Notes: generated by a model from the sequence alone, not told the origin. Shown: positions 20,043 through 29,362, counted from the stretch's first letter. The stretch: 64,000 nucleotides of DNA from Campylobacterales bacterium (GCA_027065825.1 JAMONM010000098.1:1-64000); one strand, 5' to 3'. Numbers and translations: made by a program.

Positions 20043-21278
20043 TCACTCTCCGAGCATAGCGATAAAACGATCTATCTCCACGGTTTTTTCTCTTTTGTCT
20101 GTTAGATCTTTAACCCAGACTTTGCCGCTGGAGAGTTCCTCTTCTCCTATTATGAGGGCGTATCTGCACATCGCTTTGTCCGCGGCTTTTAAATGGGCTT
20201 TGAGGGATTTCGTTCTGTATGCGCTTTCGGTTTTCGTCAATTTTTTTAACTTTAACGACACCTCGAAGGCGAAATCGAGAGCTTCCGGTATCATTGCTCC
20301 AACATAGACTCCCTCTCTGGCCCTATCTGGTTCTCTCATCAGTTCCAAAACCCTCTCTATACCTATCGCAAAACCTATGGCCGGGGTAGGTCTGCCGCCC
20401 ATAAATTCGACGAGATTGTCGAATCTGCCTCCGCCAGCGATGGCGTTTTGCGCTCCAAGGCCTCGACTGACAAACTCAAAGGCGCTCTTGGTATAGTAGT
20501 CCAGCCCTCTGACCAGATACGGATCGACTATAAATTCGATGCCGCTGTTTTGCAAAAGTCGGCGCAGTTTTTCAAAATCATCTTTGCAGTTTTCGCACAG
20601 ATGCTCATGTATATGCGGCGCTTTTTTATAAATATCGTTGCAGTGCGGATTTTTGCAATCGAGGACCCTGATGGGATTTGTATCTTTTCTTCTTAGGCAG
20701 TCTTCGCACAAATTTTCCACGTGAGCGTCGAGAAAGTTTACCAGATTGTTTTTGTAATTGGGCAGGCACTCTCTACATCCTAAAGAGTTGAGCCTGATTT
20801 CATATTCGATGCCGAGATTATCGAAAATGTCTCCGATCATCGAAATCATCGTCGCGTCCTCGTATACACTGGGCTCGTTAAATGTTTCGCATCCGAACTG
20901 ATGAAACTCTCTGAGTCTACCTTTTTGAGGTCTTTCGTATCTGAACATCGGTCCATGATAGTAGAATCTGTAAACACCCTCTTGTCTATCCAGTTTATGC
21001 TCTATAAAACTTCTGACGACGCCGGCCGTTCCTTCAGGTCTGAGACAGACGTCGTTGCCGCCTTTGTCCCGAAATCTATACATCTCTTTGCCGACTATAT
21101 CGCTGCTTTCGCCAACGCTGCGCAAAAATAGAGCCGTCTCCTCGAGAATAGGCGTCTCAATGTATTTAAAACCGTATTTTTCGGCCGTTTTTGAAGCCAC
21201 CTCCAAAAAGTGAATAAATCTGTCGCTTTGGGGAGGTAGAATATCTTTCATTCCTCTTAGCGCTTTTATTGCGGCCAT
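20043..21278 (-). CDS. hisS: Histidyl-tRNA synthetase
   Basis: ALRGMKDILP, motif 2 RYERPQKGRLREFHQFGCE, RGLDYYTKSAFEF. Confidence 0.95.
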   Translation of the reverse strand: MAAIKALRGMKDILPPQSDRFIHFLEVASKTAEKYGFKYIETPILEETALFLRSVGESSDIVGKEMYRFRDKGGNDVCLRPEGTAGVVRSFIEHKLDRQEGVYRFYYHGPMFRYERPQKGRLREFHQFGCETFNEPSVYEDATMISMIGDIFDNLGIEYEIRLNSLGCRECLPNYKNNLVNFLDAHVENLCEDCLRRKDTNPIRVLDCKNPHCNDIYKKAPHIHEHLCENCKDDFEKLRRLLQNSGIEFIVDPYLVRGLDYYTKSAFEFVSRGLGAQNAIAGGGRFDNLVEFMGGRPTPAIGFAIGIERVLELMREPDRAREGVYVGAMIPEALDFAFEVSLKLKKLTKTESAYRTKSLKAHLKAADKAMCRYALIIGEEELSSGKVWVKDLTDKREKTVEIDRFIAMLGE

Positions 21279-21859
21279 TTGGAATCCTTTGTAATAAAGT
21301 TGTATATCTTTTCGTTGAGCGCCTCTTTGGATTGGGAGGCATCAAGAACGATATGTTCGATACCGCAGATTTTGAGCGTATGTTCCATGATTTCTTGTAC
21401 TCGTATCAGAAATTCGCTCCCTTTGGATTCTATATTGTCAAGCTTTTGAACCGGAAGTCTCCTGTCGAGTTCTCTTGGCGATAGTTTCAGCAACACTGCC
21501 CTGTCGGGCAGTGTTTTTTCAAGGGAGGTCATATTCAGGTCGATCAGTTTTTTTATCGGTAGACCCGTTTTTACATGTGCGTATGCAATTCCGGAGATAA
21601 ATCCCCTGTCGCTGATCACCGTTTTTTGGTTGTTTTTTAGTATGATTTCGTTTAGGTGCTGATTTCTATCTGCCAAAAAAAGAAACATTTCCGCTATCGG
21701 CGCTATTTCACCGCCGTGCAATACCAGCTCCCTGATAGCCTCTCCCAGTTTGGTTCCGCCAGGCTCTTTCGTAAATACGGCATCTGGAAGTCTGCTTTGC
21801 AGCATTTTCATCTGAGTACTTTTGCCGGCTCTGTCTATTCCCTCTAAAATAACATACAT
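21266..21859 (-). CDS. tmk: dTMP kinase
   Basis: ILEGIDRAGKSTQ Walker A, TKEPGGTKLGEAIREL. Confidence 0.93.
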   Translation of the reverse strand: MYVILEGIDRAGKSTQMKMLQSRLPDAVFTKEPGGTKLGEAIRELVLHGGEIAPIAEMFLFLADRNQHLNEIILKNNQKTVISDRGFISGIAYAHVKTGLPIKKLIDLNMTSLEKTLPDRAVLLKLSPRELDRRLPVQKLDNIESKGSEFLIRVQEIMEHTLKICGIEHIVLDASQSKEALNEKIYNFITKDSKWPQ

Positions 21860-22330
21860 TCAGCTCTCTTTTATCGCCGAGACTATCGCGCTAGGAATCA
21901 GATGGGATACGTCCCCTCCGTAGCGAAGAATGGTTCTAACTACCGAAGAACTTATAAAGGCGTTTTTCAGACTCGGCATCAGATAGATAGTCTCGATATC
22001 GCTTTTTAGTGATCTGTTGGCGTATCCCATCTGCAGCTCGTATTCGAAATCGCTGACTGCCCGCAGGCCTCTTATAATCACGTTGGCCCCCTCCTTGTTG
22101 CACAGATCGACCAGCAGGGAGTCAAAGGCGCTGACTCTGACGTTGTTCATGGAGGCGGTGGCTTTTTGCACCATTTCCACTCTTTTGTCCAGGTCGAACA
22201 TCGGCCTTTTCTCTTGGGAGAGGGCGACGGCGACTATAACTTCGTCAAACAGCCTGGCGGCTCTGCGGATAATGTCCAGGTGACCGTTTGTTATCGGATC
22301 GAACGTTCCTGGATAAAGTACTCTTTTCAT
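21860..22330 (-). CDS. coaD: Phosphopantetheine adenylyltransferase
   Basis: MKRVLYPGTFDPITNGHLDIIRRA, ISSSVVR; start chosen at ATG 22330 rather than the extended ORF. Confidence 0.95.
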   Translation of the reverse strand: MKRVLYPGTFDPITNGHLDIIRRAARLFDEVIVAVALSQEKRPMFDLDKRVEMVQKATASMNNVRVSAFDSLLVDLCNKEGANVIIRGLRAVSDFEYELQMGYANRSLKSDIETIYLMPSLKNAFISSSVVRTILRYGGDVSHLIPSAIVSAIKES

Positions 22331-22851
22331 GAACCCTTCCATCTTTTGTATAGATCGTTTTCGATTCCGACCAGATCCATCCATCTGCCTACGATAAAAT
22401 TTTCCATTTCTTCGAGGTTTTTGGGGCCACTATAGTACCCCAAAACCGGAGGTGCAATTATAACATTTAAGCGGGATAGTTTTAACATATTCTCCAAAGC
22501 CAGCGGACTAAACGGAATCTCTCTGGGAGCCAGCAGCAACGTTTTTTTCTCCTTGATAGCCACCGCAGCGGCTCTGGTGACAAGATCATCCGCGATACCC
22601 ACGGCGATTTTGGCTAGAGTGTTCATGGAGCAGGGTGCTATGAACAGAATATCCAGGCCGAAACTGCCGCTGGCCGGTCCGTGCCAGATCTCCTCGGCGT
22701 CGAAAAACTTTTTTAGTCCCTCTTTTTCAAATACGGTTTTGGCGTTTCGCGTCAAAATTAAATATTTTTGGATACTGCTAGGAAGCTCTCTATAGAGCCT
22801 GATACCCAGATGTGCACCGCTGGCACCGGTTACGGCTACGGCGACTCTCAT
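22327..22851 (-). CDS. ubiX: Flavin prenyltransferase UbiX
   Basis: VAVTGASGAHLGIRLYREL, IAPCSMNTLAKIAVGIADDLVTRAA. Confidence 0.93.
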   Translation of the reverse strand: MRVAVAVTGASGAHLGIRLYRELPSSIQKYLILTRNAKTVFEKEGLKKFFDAEEIWHGPASGSFGLDILFIAPCSMNTLAKIAVGIADDLVTRAAAVAIKEKKTLLLAPREIPFSPLALENMLKLSRLNVIIAPPVLGYYSGPKNLEEMENFIVGRWMDLVGIENDLYKRWKGS

Positions 22852-22909
22852 CTTTTTCCTTTTTGCGGTAATATAATAATAAAAGGAATAATATCATAAA
22901 AGGATCGTC

Positions 22910-23566
22910 GTGAGGATACTGCTTTTGGAAGATGATGAAATCCTTGGCGAGAGTCTAAAAGACCTCCTCGAAGGCGAGGGGTTTGAGGTAGAGTGGGTCA
23001 AGGAGTCGCAAAGAGCGCTTGACGTGACCTTCTTGAAAAGATTTTCTCTCTGGATTTTCGATGTCAAAGTTCCGGGAATGGACGGATTTGAGCTGTTAAA
23101 GAGCCTAAGAGCGGCGGGAGACAGAACTCCGGCCATATTCGTCACCGCCCTGACCGATATAGATTCGATCGCAAAAGGGTTCGAATCGGGCGCCGAGGAG
23201 TATATAAAAAAGCCGTTCGATTTTGACGAACTCTTGATCAGAATCAAAGCCCTGTTGAAAAGATCGTACCTCAGCGGAGCCGATGAGATCGAATTTGCCG
23301 ATTTAAAGTTCGATCCCTTGGCGGAAAAGCTCTACAAAAACGGTGAGCCGCTTCATCTGCCCCCTTTGCAGATGAGACTTTTGAAGCTCTTTATGAAAAA
23401 CTGCTGCAAAGTTCTGTCAAAGGAGGAGATAATTTGGGAGATCTCCGGAGGTGAAGAGATAAGTCCGGATGCTTTGAGGGTACATATCAACAGACTCAGA
23501 AAGATCGGATTGCCGATAAAAAATATCAGAAAAGTCGGTTATATATTGGAGCGGGCGGATGAATAA
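22910..23566 (+). CDS. OmpR-family response regulator
   Basis: Receiver MRILLLEDDEILGESL, FVTALTD, KPFDFDEL; C-terminal winged-helix DALRVHINRLRKI...VGYIL. Confidence 0.92.
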   Translation: MRILLLEDDEILGESLKDLLEGEGFEVEWVKESQRALDVTFLKRFSLWIFDVKVPGMDGFELLKSLRAAGDRTPAIFVTALTDIDSIAKGFESGAEEYIKKPFDFDELLIRIKALLKRSYLSGADEIEFADLKFDPLAEKLYKNGEPLHLPPLQMRLLKLFMKNCCKVLSKEEIIWEISGGEEISPDALRVHINRLRKIGLPIKNIRKVGYILERADE

Positions 23567-24623
23567 GAGCGCGAAAACGGCTTTTTGGAAATTTTTCCTT
23601 ATCTATTTTCTATCCGTTGCATTATTGATAGTAGCGGCCGGATTTTTTTATTATAAAGAGCAGTTCAACACTCTGTTGGCAAAAGAGCAGTTTTCTTTGA
23701 TTTGGTACGCTAGAATGTTGAAGATGACGGATTTCAGATATGAAAAAGAGGGTTATTCGTACTCTTTATTGAAAAATTATCCGGGAGAGTTCGATCCTAA
23801 AAATCTGAAAATCGACGAATGCTGTATACAAAAGATAGTGCCAAACAGAAAAGCCGAGGGCTTTATTCTGGTAAAAAAGAGCGTAGAGGGGTTCAAAGAG
23901 TCCATAAATAGCTTAAAAAATATGGTTTTCCTCGTCGAGGCTATACTACTGGCGATCTTCGGCGCGATAAGCTTCTTTTTGGCCAGAAGCTCCATTAAAG
24001 GTTTGCAGGAGAATATAGAGAGACTCGATCTGTTTATAAAAGATCTGATACATGACATAAATACGCCATCCACTTCGATACTGTTAAACGTAAAACTTTT
24101 GAAAAGGTATAAAGAGTGCAAAGAGAGAAGAGAACTCGCAAGAATAGAAAAGAGCGCCAAAGAGCTGGGAAGACTCTACGAAAATCTCAACGTTCTGCTT
24201 CAGAGGGACGCTTTGAAAAAGGAACTGATAGATCCTTGTAAAATTCTGGCGGAGATTTTGGAGATAGTTGAGGGAAGGTATGGAGGAGAGAGAGTAAAAA
24301 CGGAGTGCGAGGGGTTTTTGATAGAGTCGCAACCCGGAGCTTTGAGACAGATACTGCTAAATCTGTTGGATAACGCTTTTAAACACGGCGATTTGGGAGC
24401 CAAAGTCAAAATCTGGAGCAGGGATAGAAAGATTTTCATAAAAAACGAGGGGGCCGTTATTGAAAACCCCTCAAAGATTTTCGATCTGCACTATACAGAA
24501 AGCGCCAAAGGAAGCGGTATAGGTTTGCACATTACTAAAACGCTCTGCGACGCTCTTGGAATAAAGATCGAAGTGGAATCCAAAAAGAATTTCGGCACGG
24601 TTTTTTCGCTGGATTTCAATTAA
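23559..24623 (+). CDS. Sensor histidine kinase
   Basis: H-box DLIHDINTPSTS, N-box NLLDNAFKHGD, G-box GSGIGLHITK; TM segments; 8-bp overlap with response regulator. Confidence 0.92.
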   Translation: MNKSAKTAFWKFFLIYFLSVALLIVAAGFFYYKEQFNTLLAKEQFSLIWYARMLKMTDFRYEKEGYSYSLLKNYPGEFDPKNLKIDECCIQKIVPNRKAEGFILVKKSVEGFKESINSLKNMVFLVEAILLAIFGAISFFLARSSIKGLQENIERLDLFIKDLIHDINTPSTSILLNVKLLKRYKECKERRELARIEKSAKELGRLYENLNVLLQRDALKKELIDPCKILAEILEIVEGRYGGERVKTECEGFLIESQPGALRQILLNLLDNAFKHGDLGAKVKIWSRDRKIFIKNEGAVIENPSKIFDLHYTESAKGSGIGLHITKTLCDALGIKIEVESKKNFGTVFSLDFN

Positions 24624-24636
24624 CGTTTCGTTAACG
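24620..24636. promoter_or_regulatory. Direct repeat TTAACG-n5-TTAACG with 11-bp periodicity, candidate OmpR-type response regulator operator
   Basis: TTAACGTTTCGTTAACG read directly; also contains inverted repeat TTAACG-TTT-CGTTAA; lies between the two-component genes and the PqqD operon. Confidence 0.4.
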
Positions 24637-24670
24637 ATTCCCTGTTAGAATTTCCTCAAAAGGAGAGGCG

Positions 24671-24907
24671 ATGAGACTGGAAAACCTGGCTATAAACAAA
24701 AACGGTTTTGCTTTTGACCCCACTACCGGTGAGACGTTCACCCTAAACGAAACGGCCATAAAGATCGTAGAACTGATGGTCAAAGGGGAGAGTGAAAAGA
24801 GTATAGCCCAAAAACTCTCTGAAGAGTTTGAGGTCTCTTCACAAGAGGCATTTAACGATGTGCTCGATTTCAAAGAGAGATTGAAACTGTACGGATTGAT
24901 ATCATGA
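24671..24907 (+). CDS. PqqD-family protein (RiPP recognition element-like)
   Basis: 78 aa; LNETAIKIVELMVKGESEKSIAQKLSEEFEVSSQEAFNDVLDFKERLKLYGLI matches the PqqD-like winged-helix pattern. Confidence 0.85.
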   Translation: MRLENLAINKNGFAFDPTTGETFTLNETAIKIVELMVKGESEKSIAQKLSEEFEVSSQEAFNDVLDFKERLKLYGLIS

Positions 24908-25935
24908 TAGTGGCGGTTAGCGGAATCAACGATACAGATAATCCGGGACCAGGGATAGGTATCGCAAGGAGCCTCAAAGAGGCTGACGGTAACATAAAAA
25001 CGGTTGGACTGAGTTACGACATTCAAGATCCCGGCAACTATATGGATTTTCTAATAGACAAAAGCTATATACTCACATATCCCACTCAGGGATGGGAACC
25101 GATAATGAACAGACTCTTGCATATCAAGGATAGTTTCGGACTGGATTTCATAATCCCGGCTCTTGATGCCGAACTGCCTCAGTATATAAAATACCAAAAA
25201 GAGCTGGAGGATTTCGGGATAAAAACTCTTTTGCCCTCTATGGAGCAGTTTGAACTAAGAAGCAAAGAGCATCTCCAAAGCGTCAGCGAGACTTTGGGAA
25301 TAACCTATCCAAAGACCGTTAAAGTCTTCAATACCGACCAGTTAAAAGAGGCTCTAAAAGAGATCGGTTTTCCCTGCGTGGTAAAGGGGAATTACTACAA
25401 AGCCTATATAGTAAAATCGATGCCGGAGGCTCTTTACTATTTTAGCGAGATCTCCAACGAATGGGGCTTTCCCATACTGGTTCAGGAGGTTGTATACGGA
25501 GAGGAGCTAAACGTGGTGGGCGCCGCCGACAAAGAGGGAGAATCGTTAGGTCTTGTGGCCATCAAAAAGATGACCACCACCCATCTTGGAAAAATCTGGA
25601 ACGGTGTGACGATCAAGCATCAAAAACTGCTGGAAGTGGCCGCCGATTTCGTGAGAAACTACAGATGGAGAGGGCCTTTTGAGCTCGAATGTATAGTCAA
25701 AGATGATGAGATAACTCTAATAGAGATAAACCCCAGATTTCCTGCATGGGTCTATTTCGCCACGGGCGTCGGAATAAATTTGCCCTATAGAGTACTTAAA
25801 AGCGCCTACGGAGATGACGTGGACAGAAGAAGCGATTATGAAAGCGGCAAGGTGATGATACGATACACCTACGAGTTGATAACCGATATAAAAAAAGTGA
25901 GCGCCTTTGCTACCAAAGGAGAGAGTGATGAGTAA
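24904..25935 (+). CDS. ATP-grasp domain ligase
   Basis: CPSase-L-like ATP-grasp: FPCVVKGNYYKAYIV, VQEVVYGEELNVVGA, PFELECIVKDDEITLIEINPRFPAW; ATGA overlap with upstream PqqD gene. Confidence 0.85.
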   Translation: MIVAVSGINDTDNPGPGIGIARSLKEADGNIKTVGLSYDIQDPGNYMDFLIDKSYILTYPTQGWEPIMNRLLHIKDSFGLDFIIPALDAELPQYIKYQKELEDFGIKTLLPSMEQFELRSKEHLQSVSETLGITYPKTVKVFNTDQLKEALKEIGFPCVVKGNYYKAYIVKSMPEALYYFSEISNEWGFPILVQEVVYGEELNVVGAADKEGESLGLVAIKKMTTTHLGKIWNGVTIKHQKLLEVAADFVRNYRWRGPFELECIVKDDEITLIEINPRFPAWVYFATGVGINLPYRVLKSAYGDDVDRRSDYESGKVMIRYTYELITDIKKVSAFATKGESDE

Positions 25936-27277
25936 AAAAGAGTATGAAAAACCGGTCATTATCAGAGTCGAAAGCGGCTTTTCAAAAGCAGGCGTACCGT
26001 TACCCAAACAGCGTGTGAGAAAAAGCATAGGCGGCGTATCTATTAACGAATTGGTAAATAAGTACGGTTCGCCCCTTTTCGTATTTGAGGAAAAGAGCAT
26101 AAGAGAGAGATACAAAAGAGCCTACGAAGCCTTTTCTACCAGATATCCTAACGTGGAATTCGGATGGAGTTATAAAACGAACTATTTAAAGGCAATTTGC
26201 GCCGTTTTCCATCAGGAGGGGGCTATCGCGGAGGTGGTGAGCGAGTTTGAGTACCAAAAGGCGCGGGAGCTCGGCATTGAGGGCAAAGACATCATTTACA
26301 ACGGACCTTACAAACCTTACGACTCTCTTATGAGGGCGGTAAAAGAGGGGGCGAAGATACATATCGATACGTTTGAGGAGATCAACGATCTTGAGCGAAT
26401 CGCGAAAGAGCTTAAAAAAGAGGTCCCCGTAGCCATACGACTAAATATGGATACCGGCGTATATCCTCAGTGGAGCCGTTTTGGTTTCAATATCGAAAGC
26501 GGCCAGGCGATGGACGCCGTCAAACGGATAGAAGCCGGCGGAGTGCTCAGATTGAACGGTTTGCACGCGCATATTGGAACGTTTATGCTCGATCCTCACG
26601 CCTATTACGTGGAGACGTCCAAAATGGTGCAATTTATGAATAGCGTGGAAACGAAAAGCGGATTTTCCATAGAGTATATAGACGTAGGCGGCGGATTCGC
26701 CTCGAAAAATCGTCTCAAAGGGATATATCAGCCTCCGGAAATAGTCGTTCCTTCGATAGACGATTACGCCGAGGCGATTACTTCGGCCATTTATGAAAAT
26801 ATACACGGCAACAGATATCCGAAACTCTATCTCGAAACCGGCAGGCATCTTATCGACGAGGCCGGTTATTTAGTGACCTCCGTGGTAGCCAGCAAAACTT
26901 TGCCCGACTCGAGACGTAGCTATATCGTTGATGCGGGAGTCAATCTGCTCTATACCTATTTTTGGTACAAGTTTAACATTGAGCTAACCGAAGAAAAGAG
27001 CGGAATCAGCGAACCCTCCGTAATAAACGGTCCTCTTTGTATGAATATAGACGTTATAGAGGACTCGATTTTGCTGCCGAGGCTAAAACGCGGCGATATG
27101 CTGGTTATATCTCCGGTAGGAGCCTATAACGTAACTCAATGGATGCAGTTTATCAGATACAGACCGAGGGTTTTGATGGTCATGGAGGACGGAAGCGTGG
27201 AGATCATAAGAGAGAGCGAAGATCTGAGCGATATAGAAAGAAGAGAAAAACTGCCCAAAAAGCTTGAAATAAGGTAG
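25928..27277 (+). CDS. Diaminopimelate/ornithine decarboxylase-like PLP enzyme (fold type III) with N-terminal YxxP tail
   Basis: YGSPLFVFEEKSIRERY, PLP lysine FGWSYKTNYLKAI, LHAHIGTF, DVGGGF, YLETGRHL, GPLCMNIDVIE; start at 25928 (RBS aaaggagag). Confidence 0.85.
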   Translation: MSKKEYEKPVIIRVESGFSKAGVPLPKQRVRKSIGGVSINELVNKYGSPLFVFEEKSIRERYKRAYEAFSTRYPNVEFGWSYKTNYLKAICAVFHQEGAIAEVVSEFEYQKARELGIEGKDIIYNGPYKPYDSLMRAVKEGAKIHIDTFEEINDLERIAKELKKEVPVAIRLNMDTGVYPQWSRFGFNIESGQAMDAVKRIEAGGVLRLNGLHAHIGTFMLDPHAYYVETSKMVQFMNSVETKSGFSIEYIDVGGGFASKNRLKGIYQPPEIVVPSIDDYAEAITSAIYENIHGNRYPKLYLETGRHLIDEAGYLVTSVVASKTLPDSRRSYIVDAGVNLLYTYFWYKFNIELTEEKSGISEPSVINGPLCMNIDVIEDSILLPRLKRGDMLVISPVGAYNVTQWMQFIRYRPRVLMVMEDGSVEIIRESEDLSDIERREKLPKKLEIR

Positions 27278-27280
27278 CTA

Positions 27281-29362
27281 GTGAAAATAGTATCGGCAAA
27301 AAAAGAGCTAAAAAGATATCTCAACTCGACCCTTTCTGCCTACGCCGAGGTTCTGTTTATTCAAAACAGAGCCATAGGGGCCGTTATTTTAGCCGTTACT
27401 TTCGTCGATTTGGGCATTGGATTGGGGGCTTTGATAGGTATTGTCAGCGCTCTTGCATTTGCGGCGTTTGTGAGAATGGACCCGCAGTTTCTTGAGAGCG
27501 GCTTTTATATCTATAATCCTCTTTTGGTGGGAATGAGCGTAGGTTTTTTGTTTAAAATTTCGCTGTTGACGATATTTTTGGCAATAGTTGCCTCGATTTT
27601 GGCTTTTTTGATCACTATCGTTATGAATTCTCTATTGTCCTCTTACGGCGTACCGATACTCTCTTTGCCTTTTGCCACCGTCAGTTCGGTACTGTATCTG
27701 GCCTCATTAAACTATTCCAATCTATTTTACGAATCTTTGAACAACCACGCGTTTTTGACTGTAGGGGAGATGTGTTTGCCGTTGTGGATCTCCTCTTTTT
27801 TCAAGTCGATGGGAACCATATTTTTTCTTCCCAGCGTATGGGTGGGCGCCATCTTTTTTTCGCTTTTGCTTTTGCACTCGAGGATTGCCGCAGTTTTGGC
27901 CTTAGGAGGGTACTATTTCGGTGTTTGGATCCACTCTCTTTTGAGCGGTTCTTACGTAAATTCCCTGCTGAACCCATATGCGTTTAACTATATTTTGGTT
28001 GCGGCGGCTCTGGGCGGAATCTTTTTGGTTCCTGGGATCAGAAGTTATCTGCTTTCGGCGCTGGGAGTTGCCGTATCCGTCGTTTTGGTAGACGCCACGG
28101 CGATTTTTTGGACCCTTTATAAAATACCCGTTTTTACGCTTCCCTTTAATTTGAGCGTTATAACCTTTTTGTTTGTTTTGAGACTGTTAAAATACAGAGA
28201 GTTCGCCTACGTAATCAAAAGGACTCCCGAGAATACTCTGAGCTACTACCTATTGAGTCTGTTTAGATTCAAAAGCCACGAGAGCGCCGTGTTTTTGCCG
28301 TTTTCGGGCAAATGGAGCGTCTATCAGGGATTTGACGACGTATGGACTCATCAGGGTAGATGGAGATACGCTTACGATTTTGTTATCAGAGACGAAAACG
28401 GTAGCAGCTACGCCTTCGATGGTAGTAGACTCGAAGACTATTACGCGTATAAAAAGCCCGTTCTCTCTCCTGTAAGCGGCTACGTCGTAGAGACTCTCTC
28501 CTCTTTGCCCGACAATCCCATAGGAGAGGTGGACAATATAAACAATTGGGGCAACTACGTTATAATCTACTCTACGGCCGGCTTTTACGTAGAGGTTTCG
28601 CATCTTTCTCAAAATTCGCTGAAAGTGAAAAAGGGCGATTTCGTCGAGGCCGGTCAGATAATCGGTCTGTGCGGCAATAGCGGTTATTCACCCGAACCCC
28701 ATATCCATATTCAGGTGCAGGAGGGTCCGCATTTAGGCAGCAAAACCATGCCTTTTAATTTCGTTGCCTATACGCAGAAGGAGGAGATAAAATTTTACGA
28801 CAGGCCCGAAAAAGGCGAATCGATCTCCAGCTTTAGCTCGGATAAATCTTTGGATTCCAGATTGAGTTTCGTTTTGGACAGCGTTTACGAGTTTGAGGTA
28901 TTTAAGGATATGGCCAAAATCGACTCCTTTAGCCTCGAAGTTAAAATGGACAGGTTCAGCGGCAGATTCTTTTTCGAAGACGAAAGAGGAAACAGACTCT
29001 TTTTCGCAAAAGAGTACGGAGTCTTCTATTTTTACGATTATGTGGGAGATGACGAGAGCTATCTAAAGAGAATTTTTATGGCTGTTCCCAGAATCGCCCT
29101 AAGCGGTAGCAGAAGGGTTGTATGGAGAGATTTCCTAACCCCTAGGATCGTACATAGCGGTTTGAAAAGGGCTCTTTATATGTTTTTGGCCTCTTTTTGC
29201 TACAAGCCCTTTTTATACGGAGGGGTTTGGGAAAAAGAGGGTAACCTCATTAGAGGCGAAATCAGAGGTGACAAGATATTTAAAAGCGAAACGGTCATAG
29301 ACGAAGTAAACGGATTCGCTTCTATACGACTGGATGAAATTTTAATCAGGAGGAAAAAATGA
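27281..29362 (+). CDS. Urea transporter-family membrane domain fused to M23/LytM peptidase-like domain
   Basis: N-terminal ~300 aa hydrophobic, UT-like (YNPLLVGMSVGFLF, LSLPFATVSSVLYL, VFTLPFNLSVITFLFVL); C-terminal M23 features THQGRWRYAYDF, GNYVIIYSTAGFYVEVSHLSQNSLKVKKGDFVEAGQIIGLCGNSGYSPEPHIHIQV; GTG start. Confidence 0.8.
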   Translation: MKIVSAKKELKRYLNSTLSAYAEVLFIQNRAIGAVILAVTFVDLGIGLGALIGIVSALAFAAFVRMDPQFLESGFYIYNPLLVGMSVGFLFKISLLTIFLAIVASILAFLITIVMNSLLSSYGVPILSLPFATVSSVLYLASLNYSNLFYESLNNHAFLTVGEMCLPLWISSFFKSMGTIFFLPSVWVGAIFFSLLLLHSRIAAVLALGGYYFGVWIHSLLSGSYVNSLLNPYAFNYILVAAALGGIFLVPGIRSYLLSALGVAVSVVLVDATAIFWTLYKIPVFTLPFNLSVITFLFVLRLLKYREFAYVIKRTPENTLSYYLLSLFRFKSHESAVFLPFSGKWSVYQGFDDVWTHQGRWRYAYDFVIRDENGSSYAFDGSRLEDYYAYKKPVLSPVSGYVVETLSSLPDNPIGEVDNINNWGNYVIIYSTAGFYVEVSHLSQNSLKVKKGDFVEAGQIIGLCGNSGYSPEPHIHIQVQEGPHLGSKTMPFNFVAYTQKEEIKFYDRPEKGESISSFSSDKSLDSRLSFVLDSVYEFEVFKDMAKIDSFSLEVKMDRFSGRFFFEDERGNRLFFAKEYGVFYFYDYVGDDESYLKRIFMAVPRIALSGSRRVVWRDFLTPRIVHSGLKRALYMFLASFCYKPFLYGGVWEKEGNLIRGEIRGDKIFKSETVIDEVNGFASIRLDEILIRRKK

